Assembly: GCF_017591425.1 (NCBI RefSeq)
Contig: NW_024467119.1
Span: 28,431,001 to 28,495,000, forward strand
Direction: 5' to 3'
Origin: Ochotona curzoniae
Taxonomy: Eukaryota; Chordata; Mammalia; Lagomorpha; Ochotonidae
Length of the DNA stretch: 64,000 nucleotides
Shown: one piece after another, positions 1-12,360 of the stretch
Layout of the letters: the number at the start of each line of letters is the position of its first letter
Numbering within the stretch: position 1 is the first letter of the stretch
Program-made: the position numbers and the translations under genes
The notes under the pieces: model-generated
Told to the model about the DNA's origin: nothing
The model's input: the letters and a program-made list of their open reading frames with translations, nothing else
Database searches by the model: none

Positions 1-162
1 TTTCCAAGGACTTAATTACTCCATGTCCTTCATGTCCCAGTTCAAACATCACTTTCTCAGAGAAGATAATTCTAATTCCTAAACCAAATCACTTCCTCCT
101 GTTCATATTACTTGAAGCATCTAGTTCTTTGTTTTGACCACTATATTACAATTTGTAGTTAT

Positions 163-502
163 TTATTTATTTAAAGAATTACATATTTGAAAGGCAAAGT
201 TACAGAAAAGGAGAGAGAGAGAGAGAGAGAAAAATCTTCTATTTGCAAATTTACTCCGCATATAATCATAATGACCAGGGCTGGGCCTGGCTAAAATCAA
301 GAACCTAGAACTCCATCTCCATCCTGGTCTCCCACATGAGAGGCAGGGCCTAAGCATCAGCCTTGTTAACTGCTGCCTCCCCAGGTGCCTTAGCAGAGAA
401 TTGGAAGGAATCAGGAGTGGAGTAAATAGGACTCTTACTTGTGCTGGGACAGAATGCTGATAAACCAGCCAGTGACTTCACTCACTGCCACAGCACAGGC
501 CC
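163..502 (-). mobile_element. C-SINE, older subfamily
   Basis: Minus-strand lagomorph C-SINE: tail (tttatttatttaaag) and GA-rich stretch at the left, then ctcccacatgagaggcaggg and the tRNA-like head at the right. Flanked by a 10 bp duplication ttgtagttat at 153-162 and 503-512. Confidence 0.85.
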
Positions 503-512
503 TTGTAGTTAT

Positions 513-2968
513 GGCTCATTGACACAACTATCTGATCAACACCTGGTTTCCAACAAGAGAATGAGTCCCTGGAAAGCAAGACCATGTCATTAACCTTCCT
601 TCTTATTTGATTTCTGATGTTTTCCGTGACACAACTCTAGTAACATATTTTATGTTTATATATGTATAAATACTGGCACATAATTTGGTTTGTACATTGG
701 CAATTTTCAAACAATAGTCAATGGATTTCTTACTATGTATGTAGCACTACAATGAGTAAAAATAAAAACAGCATGGTAAATTGGAAAATACAAAGAATTT
801 GGTAATCTTTTTAAGGTTTAACCTAAAGAAAAATGCCTTTTACAGGTCTCTGGTACTTGCCTATATTAACACCTGATACTGCTGGCCATATTACCTAGAA
901 AACTGGGGATGACTCATTCAAAGTCAGTCATAGTAACTGCTTTTACCAAAAGCCAGAGTTGGGGATTGCCTATCCTCTCTAAATCTCTTACAACCCTGGT
1001 GCTGGGTAATCTCCATGAAATCCTCTATGGCAAATTTTCAGATATTATTTCAGATATTATCAATTTTCACTCTACCTATGTATTTGCTGCTATTTTAGAG
1101 CTAGAACTGTTCCTCTAGCTCTCTGAGCAAACCAATTTCACCACAACATGACAGATAAAGATACGGCTTTAAGAAAATAGCAAGAAATAAGGAACATAGT
1201 TCCCTCATTTTGTCCTCAAACCCAAGAAGATAAACTCACATTAAGGCGTGTCCAAGGGTAGCAGGTGCTAGACTGATGGAGTGGTGATGGTGCGTGTTGT
1301 CTCTGTTACTGCTAGACTTTCAGCATCATTCTTTTGATTTGCATTAAAAAAGTGGAATCCTCCCCCATCCTCTCAGTGAATGTTTGGAATAGTAATTTGA
1401 AAATGCCAGTTCCAGGATGAAGGATCAGAAATGTTTTTCTTTGCATTATAAAGACTCCCAATCTTAGTTGCCAAGTGATGGTCTGATAGGTTCTCAGTGA
1501 GGCCCTGATATTTTTATTGATCTATATCTATAAATATGTGTCTATGCCCCATTTCTTCAATCTCTTGTTTCCTTGTATGTTGATCTCGTAACCCAAGCAG
1601 TTTCCTATTCTCTTCTCACAGCTGTTCCCCTTGTTCTGCTTTCTTCCCATTGCCTGGAGTTTCAGTCTTGCCTCATCTTTATTTTCATTATCAATTTAGC
1701 CTCTTCACCAGGTTGACACCTTGCCCTGCATACACATTTCCAACCTATATTTTTTAACTTTTGAGACAATAATCACTCCTTTTGAGTATCCTTGATTATT
1801 TTTTATTCCTGAACTAACTTCATTCTTGTTCAAAGTGAACTTTCTGCTAAAGGAAATACTATAGTGACCCGGGCTATTCAAAAGTGCCAAGTAGCCTTTT
1901 TAAAGCTGCATCTTTCATTTACTTATGATTCATTAAAATTAGAATACTGTTTCATTGTGCTTTCCACTAATTCCTATTTCCTAAGTTTCATTTCCACTAT
2001 GGCTTGTCACCAGAGACTAGTACACCCAATCAGTTCACACTCTCTAACGCCTATGTCTAATATAGAGTTACTTGACTTTCCCTACAAAGTGTCTGCCTCC
2101 AACAGTTTCCTGCTCTTCAGGAGAACTGGTCCAGCATGGGAACACTCCCCGTAAATCTGGTATCCTCTGAGTGTTTGGTGCCTTTTACCAAACCAGTCAG
2201 TTCCAAGGAACTAGTCCTTTCGTTCCCCAAGTCCATCTGTGTTTTTCTAAAATAACAGAACCACTGATTTTTATGTAGGTATATGACTATTCCAAAAGAG
2301 ATTATATTTGTCTCTGAGTATCATCAGAGGATAAATCCTAGTGGCTTGTGCAACTTAGTATGTTTTTCTTTATTTCATCTACACCCCTGTTAAACTTCTG
2401 TTAAAAAGCAGAGCTGTTTGGTTCGTGGCTTTGTTAATGGCAGGTGGTCTACTATGGCTATGTTTCACTATCCAAGGTGAAACACAGTGTATGATGGGAG
2501 AGAACCCGGGCCCCTAATCAATTGTTTGGATAACTTACTTTCAATGATCATTTCTTATAAAAATATGCATGTTATCTAACAAATGGTTATTTGTGGATAT
2601 TGGTCACTATCAGCTAAGTGTAAGGTGTTATCTAGAGGTGTAGGGCTGTAAATAAATACTCCCAGAATGTGTCGCTGGTAGAGCTGTGGATGGTTCCAGG
2701 AAATGGTGTACAACACCATTTAAATACCCCTGGTGGCAATTTGGAAATGAAATTATGTGCCAATCAAAGCTATAACCGACATTCTGAATGAGAATGTGTG
2801 TTGATTACTTCATGCCATTTTCAGCAGAATCCTAAGGAGAAAGAAACTCAGGTCAGTATACCAGTTCAGCTGAAAATGGAAGTAAGGAGACACATTGGTT
2901 TGTGATCTGAAAATTACTAGAACCCGGTAATTTAGGTTCTTGCAAGGATGAATCCTAAACATACTGTT
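513..2968. other. Unassigned AT-rich sequence
   Basis: No gene or repeat family recognised. Only short random frames (longest 96 codons). A perfect 8 bp inverted repeat TGTTTCAC/GTGAAACA lies at 2461-2484. Confidence 0.6.
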
Positions 2969-2984
2969 AAAAAAAGCAATGACT

Positions 2985-3311
2985 TGGGCCTTGTGTGATA
3001 GCATAGTGGTTAAAGTCTTCACCTTGCATGTGCCGGGAACCCATATGGTCACCAGTCCTAATCCTGACGGCCCTGCTTCTCATCCAGCTCCCTAATGATG
3101 ACCTGGGAAGGCAGTCAAGGATGGCCCAAAGACTTGGGACCCTGTACCTGTGTGGGAGACCTGCAAGAAGCTCCTGGTTCCTTGCTTTGGATCGACACAG
3201 CACCAGCCATTGTGGTTACTTGGGGAGTGAACCATCGGACGGAAGTTCTTCCTCTCTGTCTCTCCTCCTCTTTGTATATCTGACTTTCCAATATAAATAA
3301 ATAAATATTAA
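2985..3311 (+). mobile_element. C-SINE, young subfamily
   Basis: Full-length plus-strand copy: head tagcatagtggttaaagtc, B-box region ccagtcctaatcc, the body gatggcccaaagacttggg, the CT-rich block and AATAAATAAAT tail. A 16 bp duplication of aaaaaaagcaatgact at 2969-2984 and 3312-3327 bounds it. Confidence 0.93.
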
Positions 3312-3327
3312 AAAAAAAGCAATGACT

Positions 3328-5504
3328 CTCTAACCATAGGTAGGACTGGGTTCCAACATTTTCCAGTAATTGTTCTAAGACAATGGAACCACTTCAAGGG
3401 CCAGTGTTGATCCAAAGAGGCTATAGTTTTCAGAGCTATGAGGGAGAGAGGTGAAAGTTATCACAGCAGAGTGTGAACTATGTTTGTACTTAAAAACTGC
3501 ATCAAGATGAGTTGTATGGTCAGTATAATCCATTCCCAAGGCTGATTTGACACAAACAGGTCTCACGTGCTACCAAGTTTCCAGAGAATCAGGTGGCCAA
3601 AAATCTCCATGAAACTGATTTGTAAAAATCTAGCCAATTCCTAAAGCAATTTTGGGGCTCTGAACACAGGAAACAGGATGTAAAAACTGTGGAACTGAAA
3701 GAAAGGCATGTCCCCAGTGCCAACATCCGCTGTGGTCATAGAGACAGAAGAAAGTCCTAGGGTGAAAAACCAGAGACTAAAGAGAACCAAAATTCAAGGA
3801 ACAGCTTCCCAAGAACATGAAAAGGAGGCAGCCTAGAGCGAACTAAAGCATTTTGGTTCCAGGTCTTACCCAGAAACTTCCTTGTCGCTGTGAACTAACG
3901 ACAAGTGTTTTTTCACACTCTTGCTTCTGAAAGGTAATTTTTTTCTGCAGTGATTCTATTCCATTTTCATAACTGCATATAGAGAGTGCGCATGCAGAGG
4001 TGGATAAATAACAAGTGGAAGTATAAACACATTGTGTCCTCAATTTCTTTAACTTTTGGTATGCTTTCAAATAAGAAATTATCAGGTTAAACATGCCCAT
4101 CCACTCCTAAAGCAAAAGGGACACCTGGGATTTTTTTTTTCTCCTATCAAGTGTAAGTTAATTATGTATGGAAGAGTAATCTCACCACCATAAGTGCAAA
4201 ACAAAAAAAGAACAAAAAGTATACATATCATAACATTGAAAGTTGTGCATGACATTATACTTTAGATGACCTCCTGCTGGTTTTGAAGGAAAACATCTAA
4301 CTTTATTCTATTCTCCCTTGGTATTAGCTTCCATTTCCTTCTCAAGCTTCTCAAACACACAATACGCTTTTGATTATCGTGATTTTGAGTGCTCTACTGG
4401 GCAGCCAATGTGTATTTTTGGATGGAATTACTAAAGAAGCAACTTGATTCTACCCAGGGAACGGCTTCAGCAACGCCTAAGCGATTCTCTGGGACTATAG
4501 CGGAAGCTGAAAAGAACTCTTTGGCCTTATTTTCAAAATTGTTTTGGCACCTCCAGGGAAATGCACTGAAGTATGACTGAGAAATATTATTACATATATT
4601 TGTCTTTTATTTATTTATCCCCATATTCTTTTAGAAAAGATTTGAGGATGCACATGGTAACACAGATAAATTCACAAGAGGTGAGAAAACTGAAATAACT
4701 TAGAAAGTTTAAGAGAGCAAGATATTTCATAAGTTAAATGTGTAAAATGTGTGGGCTGAAGAACTATTTGTGCCAAGGATGTGCCATCAGTTTGCTTAAA
4801 GAAGCTACTGTTCACGAGCTAGAAACCTACCAGTAGCTCTAAAGAAGCATGACTAATTCAGAGACGTATTTCCTGAAAGCCGTCCTAGAACAGATAACAC
4901 CCATGGCTCTCTTTGTGGTTCACATTTTTTCATAAATTTATTTCTTATAATGCTTCCTACTGTAAGTTGATGGTGTGTTTAAGTTCATGGTGGGTGAAGT
5001 GCTGGGAGGAAATATTTAAGGATCCAGTATGAACATCTCGTATTCATTGACTTTATCCAAGTTTAGGTTCTGAAGTACCTGCAATAATGGAATAACTGCA
5101 CATCTGTATGTCAATTGTTTTCCTTCTTTGTGTATATTGAATAGCTGGTAAGTGGAGAGCAGGTTGCAAGCACAGGATAAAGGGTCCTTAAAGTACAGTC
5201 TCACTCTCTGTCTTTGGAGAGGAAGATGACAGATATTCGCTATACTATAAAAATTCACAAATAAAATTTATAAGAATGCACAGATAATATAAAAACTAAA
5301 ACTGTTTACAATGAGTCTAGCAGAAGTATTTAGCATCCCAAGGATAATGATGCAGAAACAAGAAATTGTGCAGCATTTATTCCATCTTAGGTAGACATTG
5401 TGATCAAGAAGGGGGAAGAGTGATGGGAAGAATGAGAAAGTACTCAGCTGAGCCAGCTACAGGCATCAAGGCCCTGGGATAGAAAATTGTATTTATTTAT
5501 TCAT
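3328..5504. other. Unassigned AT-rich sequence
   Basis: No repeat family or coding exon recognised; frames of at most 85 codons. Confidence 0.6.
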
Positions 5505-6185
5505 TTTAACAGTATTTTTCTGTTTATTATTATTATTATTTTATGATACAATTAAAGAGGTTCCTGGGATTTCCCTTATCCCTTCCCCCTACCCCCTCAT
5601 CTAAGTTCCCCTATATCATTACTAAAGTATAGTTCTTCATATATAGTCATATGTTCATCATTGCAGGCATGGACAATGACAGAGAGACCAGCATCCTATT
5701 GTCAAGATATAGTAAACAGTTTCATTGTAAGTCCATCTTTGGAAGTAGAGATGCATACTATATTGTATCTTCACATCTGGATATGTTAGTCTCCATTTTA
5801 TAGTTACTGTACATTCCCTTAAATGAAAAGCCACAGTACAAAATCAACAACAGGAATAAAAATAGAAATTTGCAATGCCATGAAGTTAAATAACATGTTA
5901 CTAGGTATGAGAGTCTCCATTACACAGCTACTATACATCCCCTTAAATGAAAAGACACAGAACAAAATCAACAAGAAGAAAAAAGAAATTAACAACAACA
6001 TGAAGTAAAATAACCTGCTACTGAATGACTAATATATTGCTGAAGAAATGAAAAAGAAAATCAAGAACCTTCTTGAAGAAAATGATGCTACTCTATGATT
6101 TATGAGTATTGAAGGATTTAATCAGAAGAAACTGCTTTGAAGAAATGAAACCAACAAAATCAAAAACTCAAAAACATTTGAACGG
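5505..6185 (-). mobile_element. Old L1 3' end with duplicated segment
   Basis: The minus strand carries the L1 3' UTR, polypurine tract (complement of ttatcccttccccctaccc at 5577-5595) and an AT-rich tail at 5515-5545. It aligns with 24.34-24.93 kb. A 124 bp segment present once there is present twice here (5790-5913 and 5914-about 6033). Confidence 0.75.
5790..6033. repeat. Tandem duplication of about 124 bp inside an L1 3' UTR
   Basis: Two units starting tctccattttatag and tctccattacacag share the blocks cccttaaatgaaaag, cacag-acaaaatcaacaa and atgaagt-aaataac. They are clearly diverged, so the duplication is old. Confidence 0.8.
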
Positions 6186-8669
6186 ACTGAGAAGGGCCAG
6201 CGTATGTATATGCCAGAGGGCAAGGAAAAGAGCTGTGAGACAAGAATGGAAAAGCAGACACTGGTCATACTCTTCAAGTGTCTTAGAATAGAATGGGCCC
6301 CAGCACAGTAAGTAGCTTATACTGTGTGGGTGATAAGGACTCTAATGGGATAGTTCACAAAAAGAGAAATAATTTCCATCCTCAGCCATTAAGGATCTCA
6401 GAAAAGCACTCGTCACATCCAGTTTCTGGGATATGACAGTGTAACTCCCTGTGCCCCTCAACAAAATGAGCAGCATGATATTGCCTCATTTTCCCAAGTG
6501 AAATGAATTGTTATGAGGGATAATCAAACTGAAGACAAGTGAGCCAATGGTAGCAGGTTTTCATTTTGGAAGAGTTAATTTTTAACTCTTCTTTCTGGCA
6601 AGGCCAGATAGCCAGGTCTGTTGTCTATCAAAACTCACTCTCCTATGTGATAGTAATATTGTGTCACTTGTATGTGACAGCTCCTGATACATATTACAAA
6701 TAGGAATTGAAAAGGCAATGCCTAGCCTCATTGTAATCCGTGAAGAAGGCTCCCATTCTCAGATGAGCACAAGCAAAGTGTTTGTGAAAACCAAGTTTCA
6801 AAGGCTGTAGCATAGACAAAGCCTTGAGCCTTACATGTGCCATGTGTGGAAGAACAGCTAACGCTCCTGTGACATTTACATTGAGGGCACTGTTCTGAAA
6901 GCTTAGTTTTACACATGAGAAAACCCAACCCCAGGGAAGCTGGGAAGTCACTGAGCCAGGAGTCCAGTGAGCACTTTTCTCCAGCTTCCATGATCTTAAG
7001 CACTGTATAGAGCTGCCTCAGCTTGTACGCTTAAGAAACTATTGCTAAACATAGAGCGACATGTATGATAACTTTTCTTATTTATTCTTCTCTCTTGTTC
7101 CCTCCCACCCTGGAAAAATAAAAGTTTGTGTGGTTTGGGGTGAGGGAAATGCAGTTGTACTCTGGAGGTTTCATGGCTGTTAAGCACACACAGCTTTCAC
7201 ATCACGTTTAAGCCCAAATGACAAGGAAAATGGAGCCTGGGACATGACACATCTTGTTATCTAATGTGTCTTCTGCATTGAAGTTTGCTAAAATTTAATG
7301 TGGTGGGGAACTTAATGATGTTTCTGATCTATTTCAAAGTTTGCTTTGTTTAAACATCAAACCACTCAGCCACCATCATAAGGAACTGCTTTGCTCATTT
7401 ATGTCAGTAATTCATTATGTTCGAGTAAATACAGCTTGCATATGCATACATGGTTATACATCGAGATCATCAATAAAGTAGGGTGCTAATAATGAAGTTG
7501 ACTCTGGATGGTTTAAGCTGAAAAGAAATGTATTGAAGAGACTTGAGGCAGACCGCACATTTAATGAGAAATCCATGAAACTGTCTTGAAAGACAGGGAA
7601 GCCATCATAGTTAAGAAGTTTATTCACTATACAAAGGCTGGGCTCAGGGATAGCCAGGAACTTAAAATTGATCACAGTCCCCCTGCTGCACACCAAACTG
7701 TATTGTCCTGGTGTGTGCTATGCTCTTGACACTCCTGTAATTGGTACTATGTGCATAAAGGTCTATTTGTTAAGCATGTGGAATGAACCTTTCTTCATAT
7801 TTTTGTATAAGCATATTCTTGGCTACTTATAGCCTGGTCACAGGACTAGCAGGGTGGAACCATGCTCTGATATCTCAGCTGATATTTCTCCCAAGACAGA
7901 GACATAACCACTGACATGAACTTGAAATTCTTCCTGCTTTATGGAAATGGGTTTATCTCACCAAATCCACGGGAATAGGGAAGTCCGTTAGCCATGCTGG
8001 AATATATACCCACCATCTGACATGGACAGCTAGGATTTGGTTTTTGGACTTCCAGGAACACGAATTAGTTTATTTCTCACATATAAGAATACTGACACCA
8101 GTAGAAGTAACACTTAACGACACTTTGTTAAATGTTATCTTTAAAAAAAAAGTGTGCATTTTTCAGGTCTTAGAGTGGCGAAGGAGTTCATGGAACAACT
8201 GAAACTACAAAGGAAGAAAATGACACATGCAGCACAGAATTAAAGAATATGCCAAAACAAGAAAAAAAAAAGATGAAGGAGAAAATGAAAGAAAAGGAAA
8301 ATATATACAAGGCAAAACTCTAAGAAGATGATCATAATTACATTTCTCAAAAGTCACTTTAAAAAGATGGTCCAAATATGGATAAGGAACTTGTGCAGCC
8401 AGTTGACAGGCTAAATGAAAAAGGAATGTGAGAAATGTTTGGACCCTTTTGTGGGTCAGGACTCATAGGGCCACAGACCCAGACCTGCCCAGGGCTGCCT
8501 GTGAGCCCAGCCTGCCAGGCATAAAGGAGATTGGCACTGAAAAACAGGAGACTTTTGAAAAGTGACATCCAAGAGAAACAACACAGAACAAGATGACAAG
8601 TTGGCAGATGAGTACTGTCAAAATAAAGTTAAAGGTTCAGGAATCTCTCTGGTTCCACTGTCTCTTTTA
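6186..8669. other. Unassigned sequence with a purine-rich stretch
   Basis: No recognised gene. 8195-8310 is strongly A/G-rich (gaaaaaaaaaagatgaaggag and similar). The rest looks like ordinary intergenic DNA. Confidence 0.55.
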
Positions 8670-8810
8670 TTCTCAAACAGTATAACGGAGATTCTGTCAG
8701 TACCTTGATTTTGCAGTAGAGGAAATAAAAACTTATAAAGATGAAGGGACTTGCTGCTAAGGCTGCATCAAACTCACGGAAGAGTCAGAATTTGGACAGC
8801 TTTTCACTGT
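8670..8810 (-). mobile_element. MIR fragment
   Basis: Reads as the reverse of a MIR core: tagaggaaataaaaactta, aagggacttgctgctaagg and agagtcagaatttggac align with the '...GAGGTTAAGTGACTTGCCCAAGG...' antisense pattern. Confidence 0.6.
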
Positions 8811-9059
8811 TTGAATTTCCAATTTACCAAAATATTTATGGTACGTGCACTGCCATTGGAGAAATGGAACGGCAACTGGTCATTGACAATCATCCAAGTT
8901 GATTTCATGTACTACCTTAATGCAATTGCACTTAATCTCTCCTCTCCAGGGAACTTTCAGGGACATTGTCATATGGGTGGAGCCCCTAGAATCCTAGGCA
9001 GTGGGTGAGGAGGGTGTGAGTGTCAGGATTTATCTTGCCTTGTTAGCTCCTCTGCTTCT

Positions 9060-9580
9060 ATCCTGCCCACCTCACACTTGGCTCAGTCCTTTTCTCCTAA
9101 CAGACAACGGTGCAGACAAAAAAACTCCTCCCTGGGTAGAAGTGCTTCCATAGAGACGCTAAGCCCATTCTCTGAGCCTCTGACTCCCGGCTGCCATCGG
9201 CTGCTGGCCACCCGCCCCTCCTGCTCCCTCTTTGCAGCTGCAGAGTCCCCACTACATCTCTGCTCATTGTCAGCATCCAGACTAGGCAAATAGGAAGACG
9301 AATGGTTAGTCAGGGAGATTTGGGCCACCAGGATGGGAAAGGTGCAGAGGAAAACATCGTGGCCAGAGTCCCTTTGAGGCGTGCTGACAGTTGACAGATG
9401 AGCAGCCGTAAAATGACAAAGGCCTCCCTGTGCAAAGGTCTGTGCCACCAGCACTTCACCCTGGGAAACTGACTGCCCTCAACTGTCAGTGAAAATATGA
9501 TTTCCTCCTCTTTCTCAAAATACAGAAAAGCCTGCCTTTTACATATGAAGGTGGCTGCCATACTAGCCCTCCTCCTAATC
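9060..9580. other. GC-richer island in AT-rich surroundings, no known repeat
   Basis: Contains several CpGs (agacgct, tcccggctgccatcgg, cacccgcccc) and open frames on both strands (71 codons plus at 9078, 123 codons minus at 9083-9454). I recognise no protein, repeat or splice structure. It could be a conserved element, an exon of a non-coding RNA, or just composition. Confidence 0.3.
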
Positions 9581-11625
9581 ATCCCAAGAAGAGCAAATGA
9601 GTAATCCTGTTGATTAAATAACCAGGAGAATCAACTGGTGCATGTAACTGTAGGAAGCTTATGTGGTTATCAGGAACCTACAGAAAGAGGCCAAGGATTC
9701 TTTTAAAGTGGTCTTGGTGATCCTAAGAAGCATCAGCAGCCAAAAGGAGTACTAAAAATGGAGCTGCTGTGGTGACCCTGCGCTTTCCTCCTCAGCTTAC
9801 TTTGTCCCATTTCTTTCTGCAAGGTGAATATTTAAATAGGGAGGAGAGCAGAGACTAATCTAGGCCAGGGATGAGGGTTGGAAAATTGTGGCAACATGTG
9901 GCGATAGAGGGCTTCTCTTTCCTGAGGGATTCCTTTATCTTGACACTTTCCCAGGAATCATTACGAGATATTTTCTCCCTTCCAAACTCAAATTTATGGT
10001 CTCTCTTGATATTTTTTCCTTCATCTGGAGCACTCCCTCCAGGATAGGATAGAAATATCTCATGTACATGCTGCCTAGTATGGAGTGGCAATTGAGGACT
10101 TTAAGAGACTAGAGTGGCACAGACACTGCACTTTGCATTCTATTTCAGTTTAATTTGTTTAACTTTGAAGTTAAGTCAGCACAGGGAACTAATAGCATTG
10201 GACAGTGCAGCTGTAGGGTTGCCACCAACTCCACCTCAGTGCCATATCTGAGGTGGGTACAAGCATCAGACACACAGCTCAATACATACAGAGTCTTCAG
10301 AGATTTAAGTCATTTTATATATGGTTGAGCAATGACGAAACCCTTCTGGGAGTTTTGTTTGATTAGATCTGTGCTCTTCTGCCTTTATTTTTGAAAGAAT
10401 TTTCTATTTCTATCCTTCACTTGGGCTTCATACTATTTCTTATCTTTATCTTTGAAAAAGAGTGGCTCCCTTGCCTTTGCTGATTTTATTTGCCATTGGC
10501 TTCAAATGCCATTTTCACCCCTGCCAGCCACCTGCTCCACCCATGTGTCCTGGCATGTGCCCCTGGGCTCTCAGCCCAGCAAAGGCCTGAGGAACTCCTC
10601 CCCAGTTTAGCAGTTTGACCTCCATGCTGGAAAGGTGACCCTGCTGGCTTCCACCTTCCCTAGCACTGATTTTTCATTGCTTTCCGCCCAGCCATTTTCT
10701 GTCCTTGCTCTTTCAGCAGCTTTCAGTATCCCTTGACATTCCTCTCAGGCTACCATCTTGAGTACGGCAGGTTTTTTTTTTTTAAATATTTTCTAGAATT
10801 CCTGAGTCATTCACTCAGTAGGATCCCTTTCTTAAGTAACTTCAGAGTTCAAGTATATTTGATACGTTAAAGAAAGCTTTCTCTTCACTTAACAAATTCT
10901 CACAGCTGTTTGCCCTCAAAGCTTTACAACTTTTAAGCTCTGTAGCTATATTTGCATTTGTTTTCACTCATCTTTAAATCTGGGTTTCAATTGGCTGTCC
11001 CTTTCTGGAAAAAACATACTTGATAGGATTTTCTTTGTATTTTTTTTGGCTTTATGTTTTTATTTGCCATTATGTGTTTCATTGTTTCATCCTCCTAAAC
11101 ACACACTTCCATATTATAGCATTAGATCATAATATAAAATAAATGGGGAAAAGCTCTTCTAAATACATGTGTCACTATTTAGATTACTCGTGAATCTATT
11201 TTATATTTCCTTCTCCCATGGTTTATTTCTAAATTGCCATTAAAATGATGTGATGAAGTATATAAAAACCATTTTCTGATCTTGTCAATAGGGTATAAAT
11301 GCAAATTTCTATTATCATTATTTCAGCAACATTCTTACAGGATCATTCCTGAGGTGATTCTTTTCTAAGTTACATAGTGCTCTCTAGAAATTGCCTGCTG
11401 GCCAATGTGGAGTGTCACTGTAACCTTAACTGTACATGGCTCCCTTCCCTTTTACTGACTATGTTACAGGTGCATGGCAATCCATTCTGGACAAATGAGA
11501 GTCTCACGCCATGAGAAACAATTTTGGATTAAAAGGTAGGAGGCCAGTTTTTACTTAATGTGTTAGAAGCCATGGAAATACAGAAACATTATAGGGAACA
11601 TTTTCTTCCTTCCTAAAGGAATAAG
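9581..11625. other. Unassigned sequence
   Basis: No gene or repeat recognised apart from T-runs near 10771 and 11040. Confidence 0.55.
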
Positions 11626-11685
11626 TGCTAAAACATTGGCTTAAGTAGAACGAAAGTGACTCCATGATGAACAGCTTACTTCCCG

Positions 11686-11845
11686 GCCACCCTGCTGAAA
11701 CTACTGCCTAGGCACACACTGCCCATGACTATACCCATGCCTTGCTGGAGCTGTTACCTTATCCCAGTACACTGATGTTGACTCTTGCCAGGAAGAACGC
11801 CCTGTTGAAGCTATTGCCTTATTTCCTGGTACCAGTACAATTTCA
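11686..11845 (+). repeat. Imperfect triplicated block in the LTR U3
   Basis: Three related units start at about 11686 (ccctgctgaaactactgcc), 11736 (ccttgctggagctgttacc) and 11797 (ccctgttgaagctattgcc), the last two followed by ttat and a cagtac motif. Tandem U3 repeats often act as retroviral enhancers; that role is inferred here. Confidence 0.65.
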
Positions 11846-11888
11846 CTTGCTGCCTTTCCCATTGCAGCCATCTCCCATGTGTAAAACG

Positions 11889-11895
11889 TATAAAA
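11889..11895 (+). promoter_or_regulatory. TATA box of the solo LTR
   Basis: tataaaa about 120 bp upstream of the AATAAA signal, a normal U3-R spacing for a compact LTR. Confidence 0.55.
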
Positions 11896-12013
11896 CTCAG
11901 AGCTGTATAACCTGGTTGATCATTTCCCTCATGTGATCACTCCATACCCTTTGGGTGGGAGTATTCCTGGACCATCTCGGAAGAGGAAGCAGTCCATCAG
12001 ACTCTCACTTGAC

Positions 12014-12019
12014 AATAAA
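12014..12019 (+). terminator. AATAAA polyadenylation signal of the solo LTR
   Basis: aataaa in gacaataaaactctttgcc, at the expected place in R. Confidence 0.55.
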
Positions 12020-12291
12020 ACTCTTTGCCTGAACTAAGAGTCTCTCTCTCAAGTATGCCCGAGCATCTCTGAATCTAACATTGAGAATGTGCTAAAGTAA
12101 ATGAAGAGTTCACATTAAAATCTAAGGCTGAGGAGGTGGAAAATCTGAGCACAAGCTAGTTAACTCCATGATGGTCTATGGTCATACTCATGTCGTGTCA
12201 ATCAGTGTATGAAACCACCTCAGTCATCGTGAACATCAAGAATGCTACAGTGCCAACCCTAACTCATTATTACATATGGATACACAGCATG

Positions 12292-12360
12292 CTGTGTGTG
12301 TGTGTGTGCGTGCGTGTGTGTGTGTTTGTGTAGAAGAAAGAGAGAAAGAGAGAGAGAGAA
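12292..12360. repeat. (GT)n then (GA)n compound microsatellite
   Basis: GT repeats with GC and TT interruptions to about 12330, followed by agaaagagagaaagagagag. Confidence 0.95.

Larger units (their letters stand above)
11630..12080 (+). mobile_element. Solitary retroviral-type LTR
   Basis: Plus-strand LTR layout: about 250 bp U3, TATA box tataaaa at 11889-11895, polyadenylation signal aataaa at 12014-12019 followed by ctctttgcc and a short U5 ending ctaaca. The aataaaactctttgcc arrangement resembles gammaretrovirus-like (ERV1) LTRs. No internal gag, pol or env sequence is next to it, so it is probably a solo LTR. Exact ends and target duplication are not resolved: gtgctaaa at 11626 and near 12091, and aacattg at both edges, are competing possibilities. 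Confidence 0.65.

Noticed and set aside
8150..8640. Possible processed pseudogene (frame with charged stretch around KEFMEQLKLQRKKM)
   Set aside because: The frame stops after about 20 codons and I could not match it to any known protein; A-rich composition explains the charged residues.
9083..9454. 123-codon minus-strand ORF in the GC-richer island
   Set aside because: No family resemblance, overlapping plus-strand frames of similar quality, and no splice or start context that favours it.
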